A stretch of DNA of 64,000 bases from Pelosinus sp. IPA-1 (GCF_030269905.1 NZ_BSVC01000001.1:124001-188000); one strand, 5' to 3'; counted from the stretch's first letter, positions 1 to 9,587 are shown. Notes: generated by a model not told the origin, from the sequence alone. Numbers and translations: made by a program.

Positions 1-927
1 CCTCATGATTATGTAAGCCTTGGTAAGTATTGGTGGAAAGATACTGATCAACCTAATGGATCGCCCTATACTAGTCGGGATGGCCTAATTAATCCAGAAG
101 GGAATGACCCGTTACGGTATGATCATAATCGGCTTAGTAGAACCGCCAGTAATATTCATAAACTTAGTCTTGCTTATTATCTTACAGGTAAGGCAGAATA
201 TGCTGCTAAGGCAATTGAACTTATTGAGGTGTTTTTTATAAGCCCTGATACTCGTATGAATCCAAATCTAAATTTTGCTCAGGCCATTCCTGGAAAAGTT
301 GTAGGTAGAGGATCGGGGATTATAGATACTGTCTGTTTGATTCAAATGACAGATGATTTACGAATGCTAGAAAAATCACCATTATATTCTAAGGATGACG
401 ACGAGGCTATGAGGCAGTGGTTTGCTAGCTATTTAGATTGGTTGCAGACTAGTAAACCTGGGATTCATGAAAGGCAAGCGCTTAATAATCATGGAGTGTG
501 GTATGATGCGCAATTGAGCGCTTATGCTTTATTTATTGATCATAAAGATCTTGCTGCCCAAATTGTTAAAGAAGCTACAGTGAAGAGAGTCGATCAGCAA
601 ATACAGCCTGACGGTAGTATGCCAAAAGAACTAGCTAGAACAAAATCCATGAGCTATACAACCTTTAATTTGAAAGCATTTATTACGTTGGCGAGAGTAG
701 GAAATCAAGTTGGGGTTAATATCTGGGACGATAGTAGCCCTAATGGTCGAAATATAAAAAAAGCGATTGATTATCTCATACCCTATATTGAAGGTACTGC
801 ACAGTGGCAGTACGAGCAGATCGTACCCTATCACGAGCCGGGTTTTGCTAGGTATTTATATTTGGCAAAAACTCAGTATGGGACACATGAGTATGACCAG
901 GCTATCCAAAATCTTTTGAAAGATTAA
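1..927 (+). CDS. Alginate lyase family protein (C-terminal part)
   Basis: The gene starts left of the window: the frame is open from base 1 and stops at TAA 925-927, leaving 308 residues. The visible part has the hallmarks of the alginate lyase (PF05426) alpha/alpha-toroid family: the DGLINPEGN stretch, the NNHGVWYD motif with the conserved Asn-His pair, and a helical repeat region with FNLKAF. This family cleaves uronate-containing polysaccharides by beta-elimination. The signal peptide, if any, would lie outside the window. Its neighbours are a GH28 hydrolase, GH105 hydrolase and sugar transporters, so a pectic or other acidic polysaccharide is a more likely substrate here than alginate; that is inference. 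A short inverted repeat (ATCTTAAG 930-937, CTTAAGAT 953-960) follows the stop and may be a weak terminator. Confidence 0.8.
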   Translation, partial: PHDYVSLGKYWWKDTDQPNGSPYTSRDGLINPEGNDPLRYDHNRLSRTASNIHKLSLAYYLTGKAEYAAKAIELIEVFFISPDTRMNPNLNFAQAIPGKVVGRGSGIIDTVCLIQMTDDLRMLEKSPLYSKDDDEAMRQWFASYLDWLQTSKPGIHERQALNNHGVWYDAQLSAYALFIDHKDLAAQIVKEATVKRVDQQIQPDGSMPKELARTKSMSYTTFNLKAFITLARVGNQVGVNIWDDSSPNGRNIKKAIDYLIPYIEGTAQWQYEQIVPYHEPGFARYLYLAKTQYGTHEYDQAIQNLLKD

Positions 928-1042
928 GAATCTTAAGAAAGTAAATACTTGTCTTAAGATGTTAGATTCTCTAGAAAGTCATTGCAAACTATAATAGATT
1001 TGTATTTGGATTAGTAAAGAGATTATAAGGTAGGGTGTAGAA

Positions 1043-2764
1043 GTGTTGAAATTGAACAACGTTAGTATTGTGTATAAACTCTTTATATTGTTGGTTATTT
1101 CTATTGTAGGAGTAGGTATAGTAGGCTACACTGGCTATTCCCATTTACTAAAAGCAAATCGGGATATGAACGCTATGTACCAAGATCGATTAATTGCTGT
1201 AAAGTTAATTAATGAAAATATTGGTCATTTTCGTTTTATACAAGCATTTGTGTTTGAAGCGATGGTTACTGTAGATGGGGCCCGGAAAGAGGCGGTGGTA
1301 AAAGCCATAGATCTTCGGGATGAGATGTTTAATAAAAATATTATAGAGTATGAAAAAAGTAACTTGAATGAAAAAGAGATAGAACAACTGAAGGAAATGA
1401 AAATTGCCATGGAAAAATATCGTGATGGGCGAAAAAGAATCATGAATTTAGCTATGGAAAACAAGAGTGCAGAAGCATATAAAGAATATGTTACAAATGT
1501 GTTGCCTTATTCCAATATCTTTATAGACTTGTTAAAGAAAATAGCAGAGGATAATACGAAAGCGGCTGATGAACTCAACAGGCAAAATGGTGAAGCGTTT
1601 ATTCGTGCGAGAAATTTAATTGGTGGTAGTTTTATCGGGGTGTTAAGTATCATGGGGGTAGTTAGTTTTTTGATTGGTCGAAACATAACCCATCCGATGA
1701 AAATAGGTACTAGTCACTTGTGTGAAATGGCAAAAGGAAATTTTTCGATTGATGTACCTAAAAATTTGCTGGAAAGTAAAGATGAATTTGGCGTCATGGG
1801 GCAAGCCTTTCATATGTTAAATCACAATATGAGGATGTTAGTACAAAAGATTGGAGATTCTGCGGAGAAGTTGGTTGCAGCATCAGAGCTGTTAACTGCT
1901 AGTGCCGAACAATCTGCGGATGCCTCAAATCAAGTAGCTGCTTCTGTGACTGATATTACCTCTGGAACCGAGATACAGGCAAGTGCTTTGAAGGAAACGA
2001 CTGGAGTTATAGAAGAGATGTCTCGTCAAATTCAAATTGTGGCAGATAATACAGAACAAACTGTTGTCTTGACTGAGAAGACAGCTGTAGCATCTAAAAA
2101 TGGTACTCACTCGGTCAGTGTTGCATTAGAACAAATGAGAAATATTGAAAGAACGGTCAATACATCTGCAGAGGTTGTGACTAAGTTAGGAGAGCGTTCC
2201 AATGAAATTGGACAAATTGTTGGTACCATTTCCACGATTGCTGGACAAACGAATCTTTTAGCATTAAACGCCGCTATCGAAGCGGCAAGAGCTGGAGAGA
2301 CGGGGCGAGGTTTTGCTGTTGTCGCGGAGGAAGTAAGGAAATTAGCAGAACAGTCTCAAGAGGCAGCGGAGCAGATTTCTACTTTGATTCATGAGATTCG
2401 TAGCGAAACAGATAGTGCTGTTACTGCAATGATGGCAGGAACGCGAGAAGTCGTAAGCGGAAGGGTAGCTGTCAACGGAGCAACGACTGCGTTTTCAGAT
2501 ATTGCTGATTTGGTGAATTCTGTTTCTGGCCAGGTACATACCATTTCCAGTGCTATGAAGAATGTAATAGAAGGAAGCAGGCAAGTAAATTTAGTAATGA
2601 AGAACGCAAGTGATATTACTACAAATACATTCATGGAAGTACAGAATGTATCAGCAGCCACACAAGAACAATCAGCAGCTGCAGCTGAAATTGCATCCTC
2701 TAGCCGGGACCTAGCAAAATTGGCGGAAGAATTGCAAATCACAATGCATCAGTTTAAGGTATAA
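1043..2764 (+). CDS. Methyl-accepting chemotaxis protein
   Basis: Transmembrane chemoreceptor of 573 residues starting with GTG. Membrane segment 1 is at about residues 12-30, then a roughly 160-residue helical periplasmic domain of four-helix-bundle type, membrane segment 2 at about 193-212, a HAMP linker, and a C-terminal signalling coiled coil. The hairpin tip contains the family signature [16 protein letters not shown] followed by [18 protein letters not shown], the CheA/CheW contact region. It lies between the alginate-lyase-family gene and the GH28 gene, so it may sense pectic sugars or breakdown products; the ligand cannot be read from the sequence. No strong ribosome binding site precedes the GTG (only weak AGG/GGG near 1028-1036). 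No terminator was recognised after it. Confidence 0.93.
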   Translation: MLKLNNVSIVYKLFILLVISIVGVGIVGYTGYSHLLKANRDMNAMYQDRLIAVKLINENIGHFRFIQAFVFEAMVTVDGARKEAVVKAIDLRDEMFNKNIIEYEKSNLNEKEIEQLKEMKIAMEKYRDGRKRIMNLAMENKSAEAYKEYVTNVLPYSNIFIDLLKKIAEDNTKAADELNRQNGEAFIRARNLIGGSFIGVLSIMGVVSFLIGRNITHPMKIGTSHLCEMAKGNFSIDVPKNLLESKDEFGVMGQAFHMLNHNMRMLVQKIGDSAEKLVAASELLTASAEQSADASNQVAASVTDITSGTEIQASALKETTGVIEEMSRQIQIVADNTEQTVVLTEKTAVASKNGTHSVSVALEQMRNIERTVNTSAEVVTKLGERSNEIGQIVGTISTIAGQTNLLALNAAIEAARAGETGRGFAVVAEEVRKLAEQSQEAAEQISTLIHEIRSETDSAVTAMMAGTREVVSGRVAVNGATTAFSDIADLVNSVSGQVHTISSAMKNVIEGSRQVNLVMKNASDITTNTFMEVQNVSAATQEQSAAAAEIASSSRDLAKLAEELQITMHQFKV

Positions 2765-2837
2765 AGTATTTAGCCATTTTTAATATAGTGCTTATGGAAA
2801 TAAAACTAAGGGTTACTTTGTGATGGAGGTAAATAGT

Positions 2838-4199
2838 ATGAAGTCTGAACACATTATGGATGACGGGGCAGAAGTAGAACAAGGGTGGGGGAAACTAGAG
2901 GATATTCTAAGTCAAATTACGCCTCCCACTTTTCCAAATCGGGATTTTGTGATAACAGATTATGGTGCGGTTGGGGATGGGATAACGGATTGTACGGATG
3001 CTTTTAAGAACGTAATGAATGTGGTGAATGCAGCTGGTGGAGGGCGGGTGATAGTTCCTCCAGGAATCTATCTTACAGGCCCAATCCATTTTAAAAGCAA
3101 CACAAATTTATATATTTCGAAAGAGGCGACGATAAAATTTAGCCAGGACTTAGAGAAGTATTTACCGATGGTATTAAATCGTTTTGAGGGAGTAGAGCTG
3201 TACAACTATTCTCCATTAATCTACTCCTACGGGGCAATGAATCTTGCGATTACTGGAGAGGGTATTTTAGATGGAAATGGTGATAATGAACATTGGTGGC
3301 CATGGAAAGGGCTAACGAAGTATGGATGGCAAGTAGGGCAGCCTCATCAAGCTGAGGATCGCGATCTGCTTTTTGCAATGGCAGAAAAGAATGTACCGGT
3401 AGAGGAAAGAAAATTTGGTACGGGACATTATTTGCGTCCAAGCTTTATACAATTTTATAACAGCAAAAATATTTTAATCGAGGGTGTAACAGTAAAGGAC
3501 TCTCCCATGTGGCAGATTTCTCCCGTTCTTTGTGAAAATATTACGATTGATAAGGTGAAAATTATTGGGCATGGTCCTAATACGGACGGATTTGATCCCG
3601 ACTCTTGCAAAAATATGTTGATTAAGAATTGCTATTTTGATAATGGAGATGATTGTATCGCTATTAAATCAGGTAGAAATGGTGATGGCAGGCGGATCAA
3701 CATTCCATGTGAAAACATTGTGATTCAGAATAATTACATGAAGGATGGGCATGGTGGAATAACAATCGGAAGTGAAATATCAGGAAGTGTCCGTAATGTT
3801 TTTGCTGATAATAATGTGATGGATAGTCCCAATTTAGATCGTGCTTTACGGTTTAAAACCAATTCTGTACGTGGCGGTATTATTGAAAATATTTACTTTA
3901 GAAATACAGTAGTAAAAAGTATTGGAGAAGAAATTCTTATTGTAGATATGGATTATGAAGAAGGAGATGCTGGAGAACATACGCCCATTGTTCGCAATAT
4001 CTACGTTGAAAATTTAGAGAGCTTTGGCGGAAAAACAGGAATTTTGATGAGTGCATATGATCGCACTCCCATTACAAATGTACAATTCATGAACTGTACA
4101 TTAAACAATGTAAAAACTCCCTTTGTTTTGAAAAATGTTGAAAAATTAGTATTTAAAAATGTCAGTATTAATGGAAAACATTATGATGACATAAAATAA
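2838..4199 (+). CDS. Glycoside hydrolase family 28 (polygalacturonase-type)
   Basis: A 453-residue right-handed beta-helix hydrolase for alpha-galacturonide links. GH28 landmarks are all present: NTDGFD near residue 249, GDDC near 270, GHGG near 304 and a R-F-K version of the usual RIK motif near 338; the three catalytic aspartates are thus kept. There is no signal peptide, so it should act in the cytoplasm on imported oligosaccharides, as exo-acting GH28 enzymes do. The start is set at ATG 2838 because GGAGG lies at 2825-2829; the GTG and ATG codons at 2820 and 2823 sit upstream of that site. It ends just before a strong terminator. Exact specificity (exo-polygalacturonase, unsaturated or rhamnogalacturonan hydrolase) is not decided by sequence alone. 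Confidence 0.9.
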   Translation: MKSEHIMDDGAEVEQGWGKLEDILSQITPPTFPNRDFVITDYGAVGDGITDCTDAFKNVMNVVNAAGGGRVIVPPGIYLTGPIHFKSNTNLYISKEATIKFSQDLEKYLPMVLNRFEGVELYNYSPLIYSYGAMNLAITGEGILDGNGDNEHWWPWKGLTKYGWQVGQPHQAEDRDLLFAMAEKNVPVEERKFGTGHYLRPSFIQFYNSKNILIEGVTVKDSPMWQISPVLCENITIDKVKIIGHGPNTDGFDPDSCKNMLIKNCYFDNGDDCIAIKSGRNGDGRRINIPCENIVIQNNYMKDGHGGITIGSEISGSVRNVFADNNVMDSPNLDRALRFKTNSVRGGIIENIYFRNTVVKSIGEEILIVDMDYEEGDAGEHTPIVRNIYVENLESFGGKTGILMSAYDRTPITNVQFMNCTLNNVKTPFVLKNVEKLVFKNVSINGKHYDDIK

Positions 4200-4205
4200 A
4201 TTTTG

Positions 4206-4242
4206 AAAGAGTGCAAGCCACATTGGGTTTGCACTCTTTTGC
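4206..4242 (+). terminator. Rho-independent terminator after GH28 gene
   Basis: Inverted repeat AAAGAGTGCAAGCC (4206-4219) with GGGTTTGCACTCTTT (from 4225), followed by TTTT. It sits six bases after the GH28 stop codon. Confidence 0.85.
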
Positions 4243-4260
4243 ATAGCGGCGATAACATAC

Positions 4261-4328
4261 TAAAATATTTAATAATTATCTTAATATATCAAAGTATTAG
4301 AAAATTGATTTTATTCTTTAATTACAAT
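4261..4328 (+). promoter_or_regulatory. Promoter with conserved upstream element (copy 1)
   Basis: Bases 4261-4300 match 6061-6100 almost exactly, with 23 identical bases in the core (4271-4293, containing TTATCTTAATATATCAAA). A -10-like TTTAAT lies at 4317-4322, at the same offset as TATAAT in the other copy. The core would be centred about 45-50 bases upstream of transcription start, the usual place for an activator site. It precedes the sugar-binding lipoprotein gene, leaving a leader of about 150 bases. The binding protein is unknown. Confidence 0.6.
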
Positions 4329-4477
4329 ATGATAAAGAATGAGATGAATAGTTATCCATGCAATTATTATAAAAGCTAAGTCACTAAAAAAACGGGCTCT
4401 CTTAAGGATCGGTTAATTTTCTTGTCTAGAATGTAAACGACTAAAAATACTAAAAGCAAGAAGGAGTGATGTTAACC

Positions 4478-5809
4478 ATGCTCACAAAAGGTACCAGGAT
4501 TCTATTGACGGCCTGTATATTAAGCTCTATTGTATTCTTGTCTGGATGTGGACAAAAAGCTGCTGCCACTCAACCAAACACGGGAGAAAAGGTCAATGTT
4601 GTATTTTGGGATGAAAATGCAGGTCCTGATCGTACTCCATATTATGAGGTATTGATCAAAAAATTTGAAGCCCAGAACCCTAACATTCACGTTGAGTATG
4701 TTGGTCTTCCCAAAAAATCAGCAAAACAAAAAATTGATACTGCCATTGCAGCCAATGACCTTCCTGATGTATCCGGGATTCAAACAAGTTGGATAGCGGA
4801 TTTTGCTGCACGAAAGGTATTATTGGATCTGGATCCAATGTTTGATAAATGGAGTGAGAAGGAAAAAATCTCTCCGTCGATCATACAATCAAACCGTGAT
4901 ATGGTATTGGACAAAAAACTCTATCAAATTCCAAATACGATGAATATGGAAATTTTATGGTATAGACCCGATTGGTTTAAAGAAGCAGGGGTAAAGGCTC
5001 CTGAAAATTGGGATGAGTTTTTTGATGCTGCTGAAAAAATGACAGATAAAGAAAAAAATCGTTATGGTTTTACCATCCGCGGTGGTGATGGTGCAGCAAT
5101 ACAATTACCAAGAATGATGTTTGCTTACTCTGGTTATACCGATTTTTTTGATGAAAATGGTAAGTGCCGAATTAATGATCCTAAACATATTGAATTTGTA
5201 AAAAAGTATTTGGCTCTTTATAAAACCTTTACACCGAAAAGTGATGTAACGAATGGTTATAAAGAAATGGTTACTGCGTTCGATACGGGTGCTGTTGCTA
5301 TGGTACAACATAATATTGGCTCTTACTCAGAACAAAAAAAATCGATGAAACCAGAGCAATATGCTCCGTTGATTTTGCCTAAGACAGCAGATGGTAAGAT
5401 GATACAGGAAGGCGGAAATACAATTGGATATGGTATTTATAACACGTCTAAACACCCAGAAGAAGCGTGGAAGTTTATAAGCTTCTTATGCTCACAAGAA
5501 AGTCAAAGTTATTGGAATCAAAGTATAGGTCAAATCCCTACACACTTAGATTCACTAAAAGAGCCATGGGCGAAAGAATTGCCTCATATGCAACTTGCAT
5601 TCAAGGTACTTTCCGATCCTAACCTTAGATTCTATCAACCTCCTATGTATTTGCCTGAATATCGTTCCATTTTGGATCAAACAGGTGACCCAGGTATTCA
5701 AGCTGTAATGATTGGCAAGAAAACAGTAGAAGAGTTTCTCAATGAGTGGGCTGCCACTTTTGAGAAATCAAAACAAAAATATGATGCATACATAGCAGGT
5801 AAAAAGTAA
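4478..5809 (+). CDS. ABC transporter sugar-binding lipoprotein
   Basis: Family 1 extracellular solute-binding protein of 443 residues (MalE/UgpB-like fold). The N terminus is a lipoprotein signal: basic start, hydrophobic stretch and lipobox LSGC, so it is anchored at the outer face of the inner membrane. The mature protein has the typical opening VNVVFWDENAGPDRTPYYE and DLPDVSGIQTSW. ATG 4478 is chosen because AAGGAG at 4461-4466 is 11 bases away; the GTG and ATG at 4466 and 4469 overlap or touch that site. No permease or ATPase gene lies nearby: the gene is followed by 150 empty bases and a terminator. The partners must be encoded elsewhere or the protein acts otherwise. Its ligand is probably a pectic oligosaccharide, judged only from context. 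Confidence 0.88.
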   Translation: MLTKGTRILLTACILSSIVFLSGCGQKAAATQPNTGEKVNVVFWDENAGPDRTPYYEVLIKKFEAQNPNIHVEYVGLPKKSAKQKIDTAIAANDLPDVSGIQTSWIADFAARKVLLDLDPMFDKWSEKEKISPSIIQSNRDMVLDKKLYQIPNTMNMEILWYRPDWFKEAGVKAPENWDEFFDAAEKMTDKEKNRYGFTIRGGDGAAIQLPRMMFAYSGYTDFFDENGKCRINDPKHIEFVKKYLALYKTFTPKSDVTNGYKEMVTAFDTGAVAMVQHNIGSYSEQKKSMKPEQYAPLILPKTADGKMIQEGGNTIGYGIYNTSKHPEEAWKFISFLCSQESQSYWNQSIGQIPTHLDSLKEPWAKELPHMQLAFKVLSDPNLRFYQPPMYLPEYRSILDQTGDPGIQAVMIGKKTVEEFLNEWAATFEKSKQKYDAYIAGKK

Positions 5810-5957
5810 TCCTATGAAGGGATATCCATCTGAAATAATAGTAGATATAAGTAGGAATTGGATATAATAGGGAAACGGTAGGTGTAAACGATGGTGGTGT
5901 AAAGGTAGAGAAATATAAGTTAGCGTAGGTGGCTGTAGAAGGAATTATTTATAAAAG

Positions 5958-6005
5958 TACACGATAATTACCAAGTAACATGGCAATTATCGTGTATTTT
6001 TTTTG
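5958..6005 (+). terminator. Rho-independent terminator
   Basis: TACACGATAATTACCA (5958-5973) pairs with TGGCAATTATCGTGTA (5981-5996) with one mismatch, followed by a long T run. It ends the binding-protein transcript 150 bases after its stop codon. Confidence 0.85.
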
Positions 6006-6060
6006 TTTTTTTCCTATCATTTTCACATTTGTAAAATAATGAGATTAATAAAAAACTTAT

Positions 6061-6122
6061 TAAAATAGTAAATAATTATCTTAATATATCAAATTCTTAG
6101 GTAATTCTATTCGTTCTATAAT
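6061..6122 (+). promoter_or_regulatory. Promoter with conserved upstream element (copy 2)
   Basis: Second copy of the element described at 4261. The 23-base core is 6071-6093. TTCTTA (6094-6099) and TATAAT (6117-6122) are separated by 17 bases and form a credible sigma-A-type promoter, with the core directly upstream. Expected transcript leader to ATG 6163 is about 34 bases. It drives the LUD, GH105 and GPH-symporter genes. Confidence 0.65.
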
Positions 6123-6162
6123 AGAGTCAAGTTCAAACATTATTTAGGGAGGTGAGTTGTTA

Positions 6163-6804
6163 ATGGATAAAATAAAAAAGTGGAAGAACCTTTGTCAAGC
6201 AAAGGATATCGTAGAAGTACTAAATAAAAAACACTTTAAGGCTTCCTATGTGGAAACCCTGGAGGAAGCTAAAGATAAACTCATTGAAATGATAGAAGAA
6301 GGAGCTAGTGTTGCCATTGGTGGATCGACAACCTTAAGTGAAATGGGATTGATTGATATTTTAAGAAGCGGCAAGTATAAGTTTTTTGATAGGTATCAAG
6401 ATCTTCCCTTCGATCCAGACATTGTAGAGATACATAGAAAATCTCTTACTGCTGATTTCCTACTAACAGGAACTAATGCGATTACGAAAAGTGGAGAGTT
6501 AGTGAATACGGATTGTACTGGTAATCGAATTGCGCCAATGATTTTTGGACCTAAGAACGTCGTTATCGTAGCAGGAGTTAATAAAATAGTAGATAGTTTG
6601 GATGATGCATTTAAGAGAATAAGAGAAATTGCACCGATGAATGCTAAAAGAATAAAACATGAAACACCCTGTGTAGAGACTGGAACTTGTGTGGACTGTG
6701 ATTGTAAAAAAAGAATCTGCAATTTTACTACGATTATTCACAATGGGATCAAGTTTGAAGGCAGAATTAAAATCCTAATCATAGCTGATGAAGTTGGATA
6801 TTAA
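6163..6804 (+). CDS. LUD domain protein (LutC/YkgG-related), copy 1
   Basis: Protein of 213 residues with a LUD (DUF162) fold: IGGSTTLSEMG near the middle and a conserved block around TGTNAITKSGELVNTDCTGN, then FGPKNVVIVAGVNKIV. The C-terminal part carries four cysteines spaced C-x5-C-x2-C-x6-C, followed by IIHNG, which suggests a metal or Fe-S site. ATG 6163 is chosen because GGGAGG at 6148-6152 is well spaced. A paralogue with the same cysteine spacing is at 52417-53055. LUD proteins in LutABC take part in lactate oxidation, but stand-alone members like this one have no settled function. It heads an operon with GH105 and GPH-symporter genes, so a role in sugar-derived aldehyde, lactate or redox handling is possible. 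Confidence 0.8.
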   Translation: MDKIKKWKNLCQAKDIVEVLNKKHFKASYVETLEEAKDKLIEMIEEGASVAIGGSTTLSEMGLIDILRSGKYKFFDRYQDLPFDPDIVEIHRKSLTADFLLTGTNAITKSGELVNTDCTGNRIAPMIFGPKNVVIVAGVNKIVDSLDDAFKRIREIAPMNAKRIKHETPCVETGTCVDCDCKKRICNFTTIIHNGIKFEGRIKILIIADEVGY

Positions 6805-6850
6805 TGGGTTATTTCGTTAAAGGCAGAAGTGAAAATTAGAGGTGGATATA

Positions 6851-7936
6851 ATGAGAAACTATGCACAATGGATGGCAGACTCTATCATAGCAAGAAAAAC
6901 AAATTTAACAGATCACTGGGGATATGAATATGGCCTAACTTTAGATGGTTTTGTAAAAGTGTGGCAACAAACAGGGGATAAAAAGTATTTTGATTTTATT
7001 GTAAAAACAATGGATCACTTTATACAAGAAGATGGATCAATCAATGGATATCGATTAGAAGAATATAATATCGATCATTTAAATAACGGAAAAATAGTAA
7101 TAACTTTGTATAAAGAAACTGGAAATGAAAAATATAAAAAAGCATTACAGCTCATCAGAAAACAAATTGATACTCATCCACGTACCAAGGAAGGTGTTTT
7201 TTGGCATAAAAATATCTATCCTCATCAAATCTGGTTAGATGGTTTGTATATGGGTGCAACATTCTATGCTGCGTATATAAAAGAGTTTGGAAATATAACA
7301 GAATTTGATGATGTGGCTGCCCAGTTTATAATATCTGAGAAAAACTTGAAGGACGAAAAAACGGGTCTTTTATACCACGCTTGGGACGAGGCCAAAGAAC
7401 AACCTTGGGCAGATAAAAAAACAGGATTATCAGCCCATTTTTGGGTAAGAGCAATGGGCTGGTATGTGATGGCTTTAGTTGATACATTAGAAGTTTTCCC
7501 TGAAGAAAATAAAAATAGGGAAAAACTATTGACTATATTTAATGATTGTATGCAAGCCTTACTGAAGGTACAAGACAAGATTAGCCATGTATGGTATCAA
7601 GTCTTGGATGCGGGAGATCGAAAAGGCAACTATTTAGAATCCTCAGGATCATCTATGATTGTATACGCTTTATTAAAAGGCGTAAGAAAAGGATATTTAC
7701 CAGCAAGCTTGCAAGAAACTGCCAAACAAGCCTATCAAGGATTAGTAGATGAGTTTATCTTAGAAACAAAAGAAGGACTAATCAATTTAAATAAGGTTTG
7801 TTATGTGGCAGGATTGGGGGGGGAAGACCAACGGGATGGCACTTTTACCTATTATATAAGTGAGCCAATCATCAGTAATGAGCCAAAAGGCTTAGGCCCG
7901 TTTATATTAGCTTCTGCCGAAAAAAATCGTTTTTAA
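6851..7936 (+). CDS. GH105 unsaturated rhamnogalacturonyl hydrolase
   Basis: A 361-residue alpha/alpha-barrel hydrolase of the YteR/YesR type (GH88/GH105). It removes the 4,5-unsaturated galacturonate from the non-reducing end of oligosaccharides made by lyases. Family marks are WLDGLYMGATF with the expected catalytic Asp, the WVRAMGWY motif, and ESSGSSMIVYALLKG. There is no signal peptide, so it is cytoplasmic. ATG 6851 follows AGAGGTGG at 6838-6845; the GTG at 6842 lies inside that site. It sits 46 bases after the LUD gene and 60 before the GPH-symporter gene, in the same operon. A second, more distant GH105 protein is encoded at 47969. Confidence 0.9.
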   Translation: MRNYAQWMADSIIARKTNLTDHWGYEYGLTLDGFVKVWQQTGDKKYFDFIVKTMDHFIQEDGSINGYRLEEYNIDHLNNGKIVITLYKETGNEKYKKALQLIRKQIDTHPRTKEGVFWHKNIYPHQIWLDGLYMGATFYAAYIKEFGNITEFDDVAAQFIISEKNLKDEKTGLLYHAWDEAKEQPWADKKTGLSAHFWVRAMGWYVMALVDTLEVFPEENKNREKLLTIFNDCMQALLKVQDKISHVWYQVLDAGDRKGNYLESSGSSMIVYALLKGVRKGYLPASLQETAKQAYQGLVDEFILETKEGLINLNKVCYVAGLGGEDQRDGTFTYYISEPIISNEPKGLGPFILASAEKNRF

Positions 7937-7996
7937 ATGAATCTACTTGTATTGAATTTAAAATAAGTAAGAAATTTAAAGAGTTGGAGGTTTATG

Positions 7997-9514
7997 ATGG
8001 TTAGAAAAGTAACTCTAAAGACTATTATTGGTTATGCTTCTGTAAATTTTTTAGGGGGCGGAGCTCAATTACTAATATCCTTGTGGCTCATGTATTTTTA
8101 TACAACAATGTGTAATTTGAGTGCGGTACAAGCTGGTCTTATTTTTACTGTGGCAAGGCTATTAGATGCTGTAGGCAATCCTATCATGGGCTTTATAACT
8201 GATAACTTTCGCAATACAAGATTGGGGCGAAAGTTTGGTCGAAGAAGATTTTTTATTCTCATGGGCGTACCTACCGTAGCGATCGTATATCCTTTATTAT
8301 GGATTACAGGTCAATCCTTCACGTATTATCTTATTATGAATTTGCTATATGAAATAATATTTACCATGGTTATTGTCCCTTGTTCCACTTTGCCGGCAGA
8401 GATGACCCAGGATGCCGGTGATAAAGCTAAGCTAACGGGAGCGAAACAATTTACTGGTACAATCGCCAATTTTGTTGCATCCTTTATACCTGGTCAATTT
8501 TTTCTGATGTATGGGAAAAATTCTCCAGAGGCGTTCTGGATAACTGGTCTTGTTTATGGGCTCTTGACAGCCTTTACCTTACTGTTAGTGTGGGCCTTTA
8601 CCTTTGAACGTGATCCTAAAGAAGTAGAATATAATAGTAATATCGGCAGTGTTTGGTCGATTTTGCCTCAAATTTGTTCAGATGTAGCATCAAGTATGAG
8701 GATTAAGACTTTTAGACTACATTGTGTATTGATGGGTGTAGGTGGTATATTCAAAAATCTGACTACTGGCGTGTTTACTTATTTTGTTATATTTGTTTTA
8801 ATGTTAGACACGGTTGCCACTGCAAATATAACAAGTGTTATGGCTTTTGTTGCCCCAGTTGCATTAATGTTCTATATCGGGACCTGTTATAAGTATGGCG
8901 GACCTGTCACTTACAAGATATCTACTATATTTGTTTTTGCTTCATTATTTGGATATTATGTATTGACTACAGGAATTTCTACTGGATTGGTGATGATGGT
9001 AACTATTTTTGCAATCATCAATACCATAGGAAGAACGGGAATTGATTATGTTCCTGTATTTCAGCTGGCGTTTATCGCAGACGTTGATGAAGCCGTAACG
9101 GGACAAAGAAGAGAAGGACTATTTTCAGGAGTTAATTCCCTACTCTCGAAAATAGCAACTGCAGTAGAAGCTGCGCTGCTTGGTTTTGTGTTACAGGCGT
9201 ATGGCTTCAAAGCAGGAGTTACTGTACAACCAGAGAGTGCAGTACTTGGAATCACTGTTTTAACGATTGCTACTCCATTTTTATTATTAGGAATCACCTG
9301 GATTGCTTCTACAAGACTGAAATTGAATAAAGAAAGACATAAAATACTGGTGGATGAAGTTCATCGGTTAAGAGCTGGCGGTTCTATGGAGGACGCTACA
9401 ATAGAAGCAAAAACTGCTTTTAAAGAATTAACCGGTTGGGAATATAAAGAATGTTGGGGAAACAATAATGTAGTACGTACAAAAATACATAATACCAATC
9501 AAGTGGCGGGATAA
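7997..9514 (+). CDS. GPH-family sugar:cation symporter, copy 1
   Basis: Inner-membrane transporter of 505 residues, of the glycoside-pentoside-hexuronide family (MelB/YicJ relatives) with 12 expected membrane segments. The N-terminal ARLLDAVGNPIMGFITD block and the following NTRLGRKFGRRR loop are family signatures. It probably imports oligo-galacturonides or rhamnogalacturonan fragments for the adjoining GH105 enzyme. GGAGG at 7986-7990 favours ATG 7997 over the adjacent ATG 7994. The C-terminal tail after the last membrane segment contains LTGWEYKECWGNN, which has a close match (LTGWKYENLWGNN) in the paralogue at 49305; such a tail is not something I know from MelB. Confidence 0.88.
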   Translation: MVRKVTLKTIIGYASVNFLGGGAQLLISLWLMYFYTTMCNLSAVQAGLIFTVARLLDAVGNPIMGFITDNFRNTRLGRKFGRRRFFILMGVPTVAIVYPLLWITGQSFTYYLIMNLLYEIIFTMVIVPCSTLPAEMTQDAGDKAKLTGAKQFTGTIANFVASFIPGQFFLMYGKNSPEAFWITGLVYGLLTAFTLLLVWAFTFERDPKEVEYNSNIGSVWSILPQICSDVASSMRIKTFRLHCVLMGVGGIFKNLTTGVFTYFVIFVLMLDTVATANITSVMAFVAPVALMFYIGTCYKYGGPVTYKISTIFVFASLFGYYVLTTGISTGLVMMVTIFAIINTIGRTGIDYVPVFQLAFIADVDEAVTGQRREGLFSGVNSLLSKIATAVEAALLGFVLQAYGFKAGVTVQPESAVLGITVLTIATPFLLLGITWIASTRLKLNKERHKILVDEVHRLRAGGSMEDATIEAKTAFKELTGWEYKECWGNNNVVRTKIHNTNQVAG

Positions 9515-9545
9515 GTAGGAGAGGGTTACCTTTTTAATAAAGATA

Positions 9546-9587
9546 GCATTTGTAAACCTAGTAAATGGGTTTGCAAATGCCATTTTT
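9546..9587 (+). terminator. Rho-independent terminator before esterase gene
   Basis: GCATTTGTAAACC (9546-9558) pairs with GGTTTGCAAATGC (to 9580) with one wobble, followed by CATTTTT. Only 30 bases separate it from the esterase start, which leaves little room for a separate promoter, so partial read-through or an overlapping promoter is likely. Confidence 0.8.

Larger units (their letters stand above)
5810..6162 (+). other. Intergenic region, 353 bases
   Basis: No gene was found. Bases 5810-5957 are AG-rich without a credible reading frame or start site. The rest holds a strong terminator (5958-6005), then the second copy of the conserved promoter element (6061-6122) and a ribosome binding site GGGAGG at 6148-6152. 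Confidence 0.6.

Noticed and set aside
4432-4445. Possible catabolite-response (cre) site TGTAAACGACTAAA, and a similar TGTAAACGATGGTG near 5882
   Set aside because: Only the left half fits the cre consensus; the right halves have several mismatches.
5810-5957. Possible gene remnant after the sugar-binding protein gene
   Set aside because: No frame, ribosome site or family similarity could be seen in any of the six readings.
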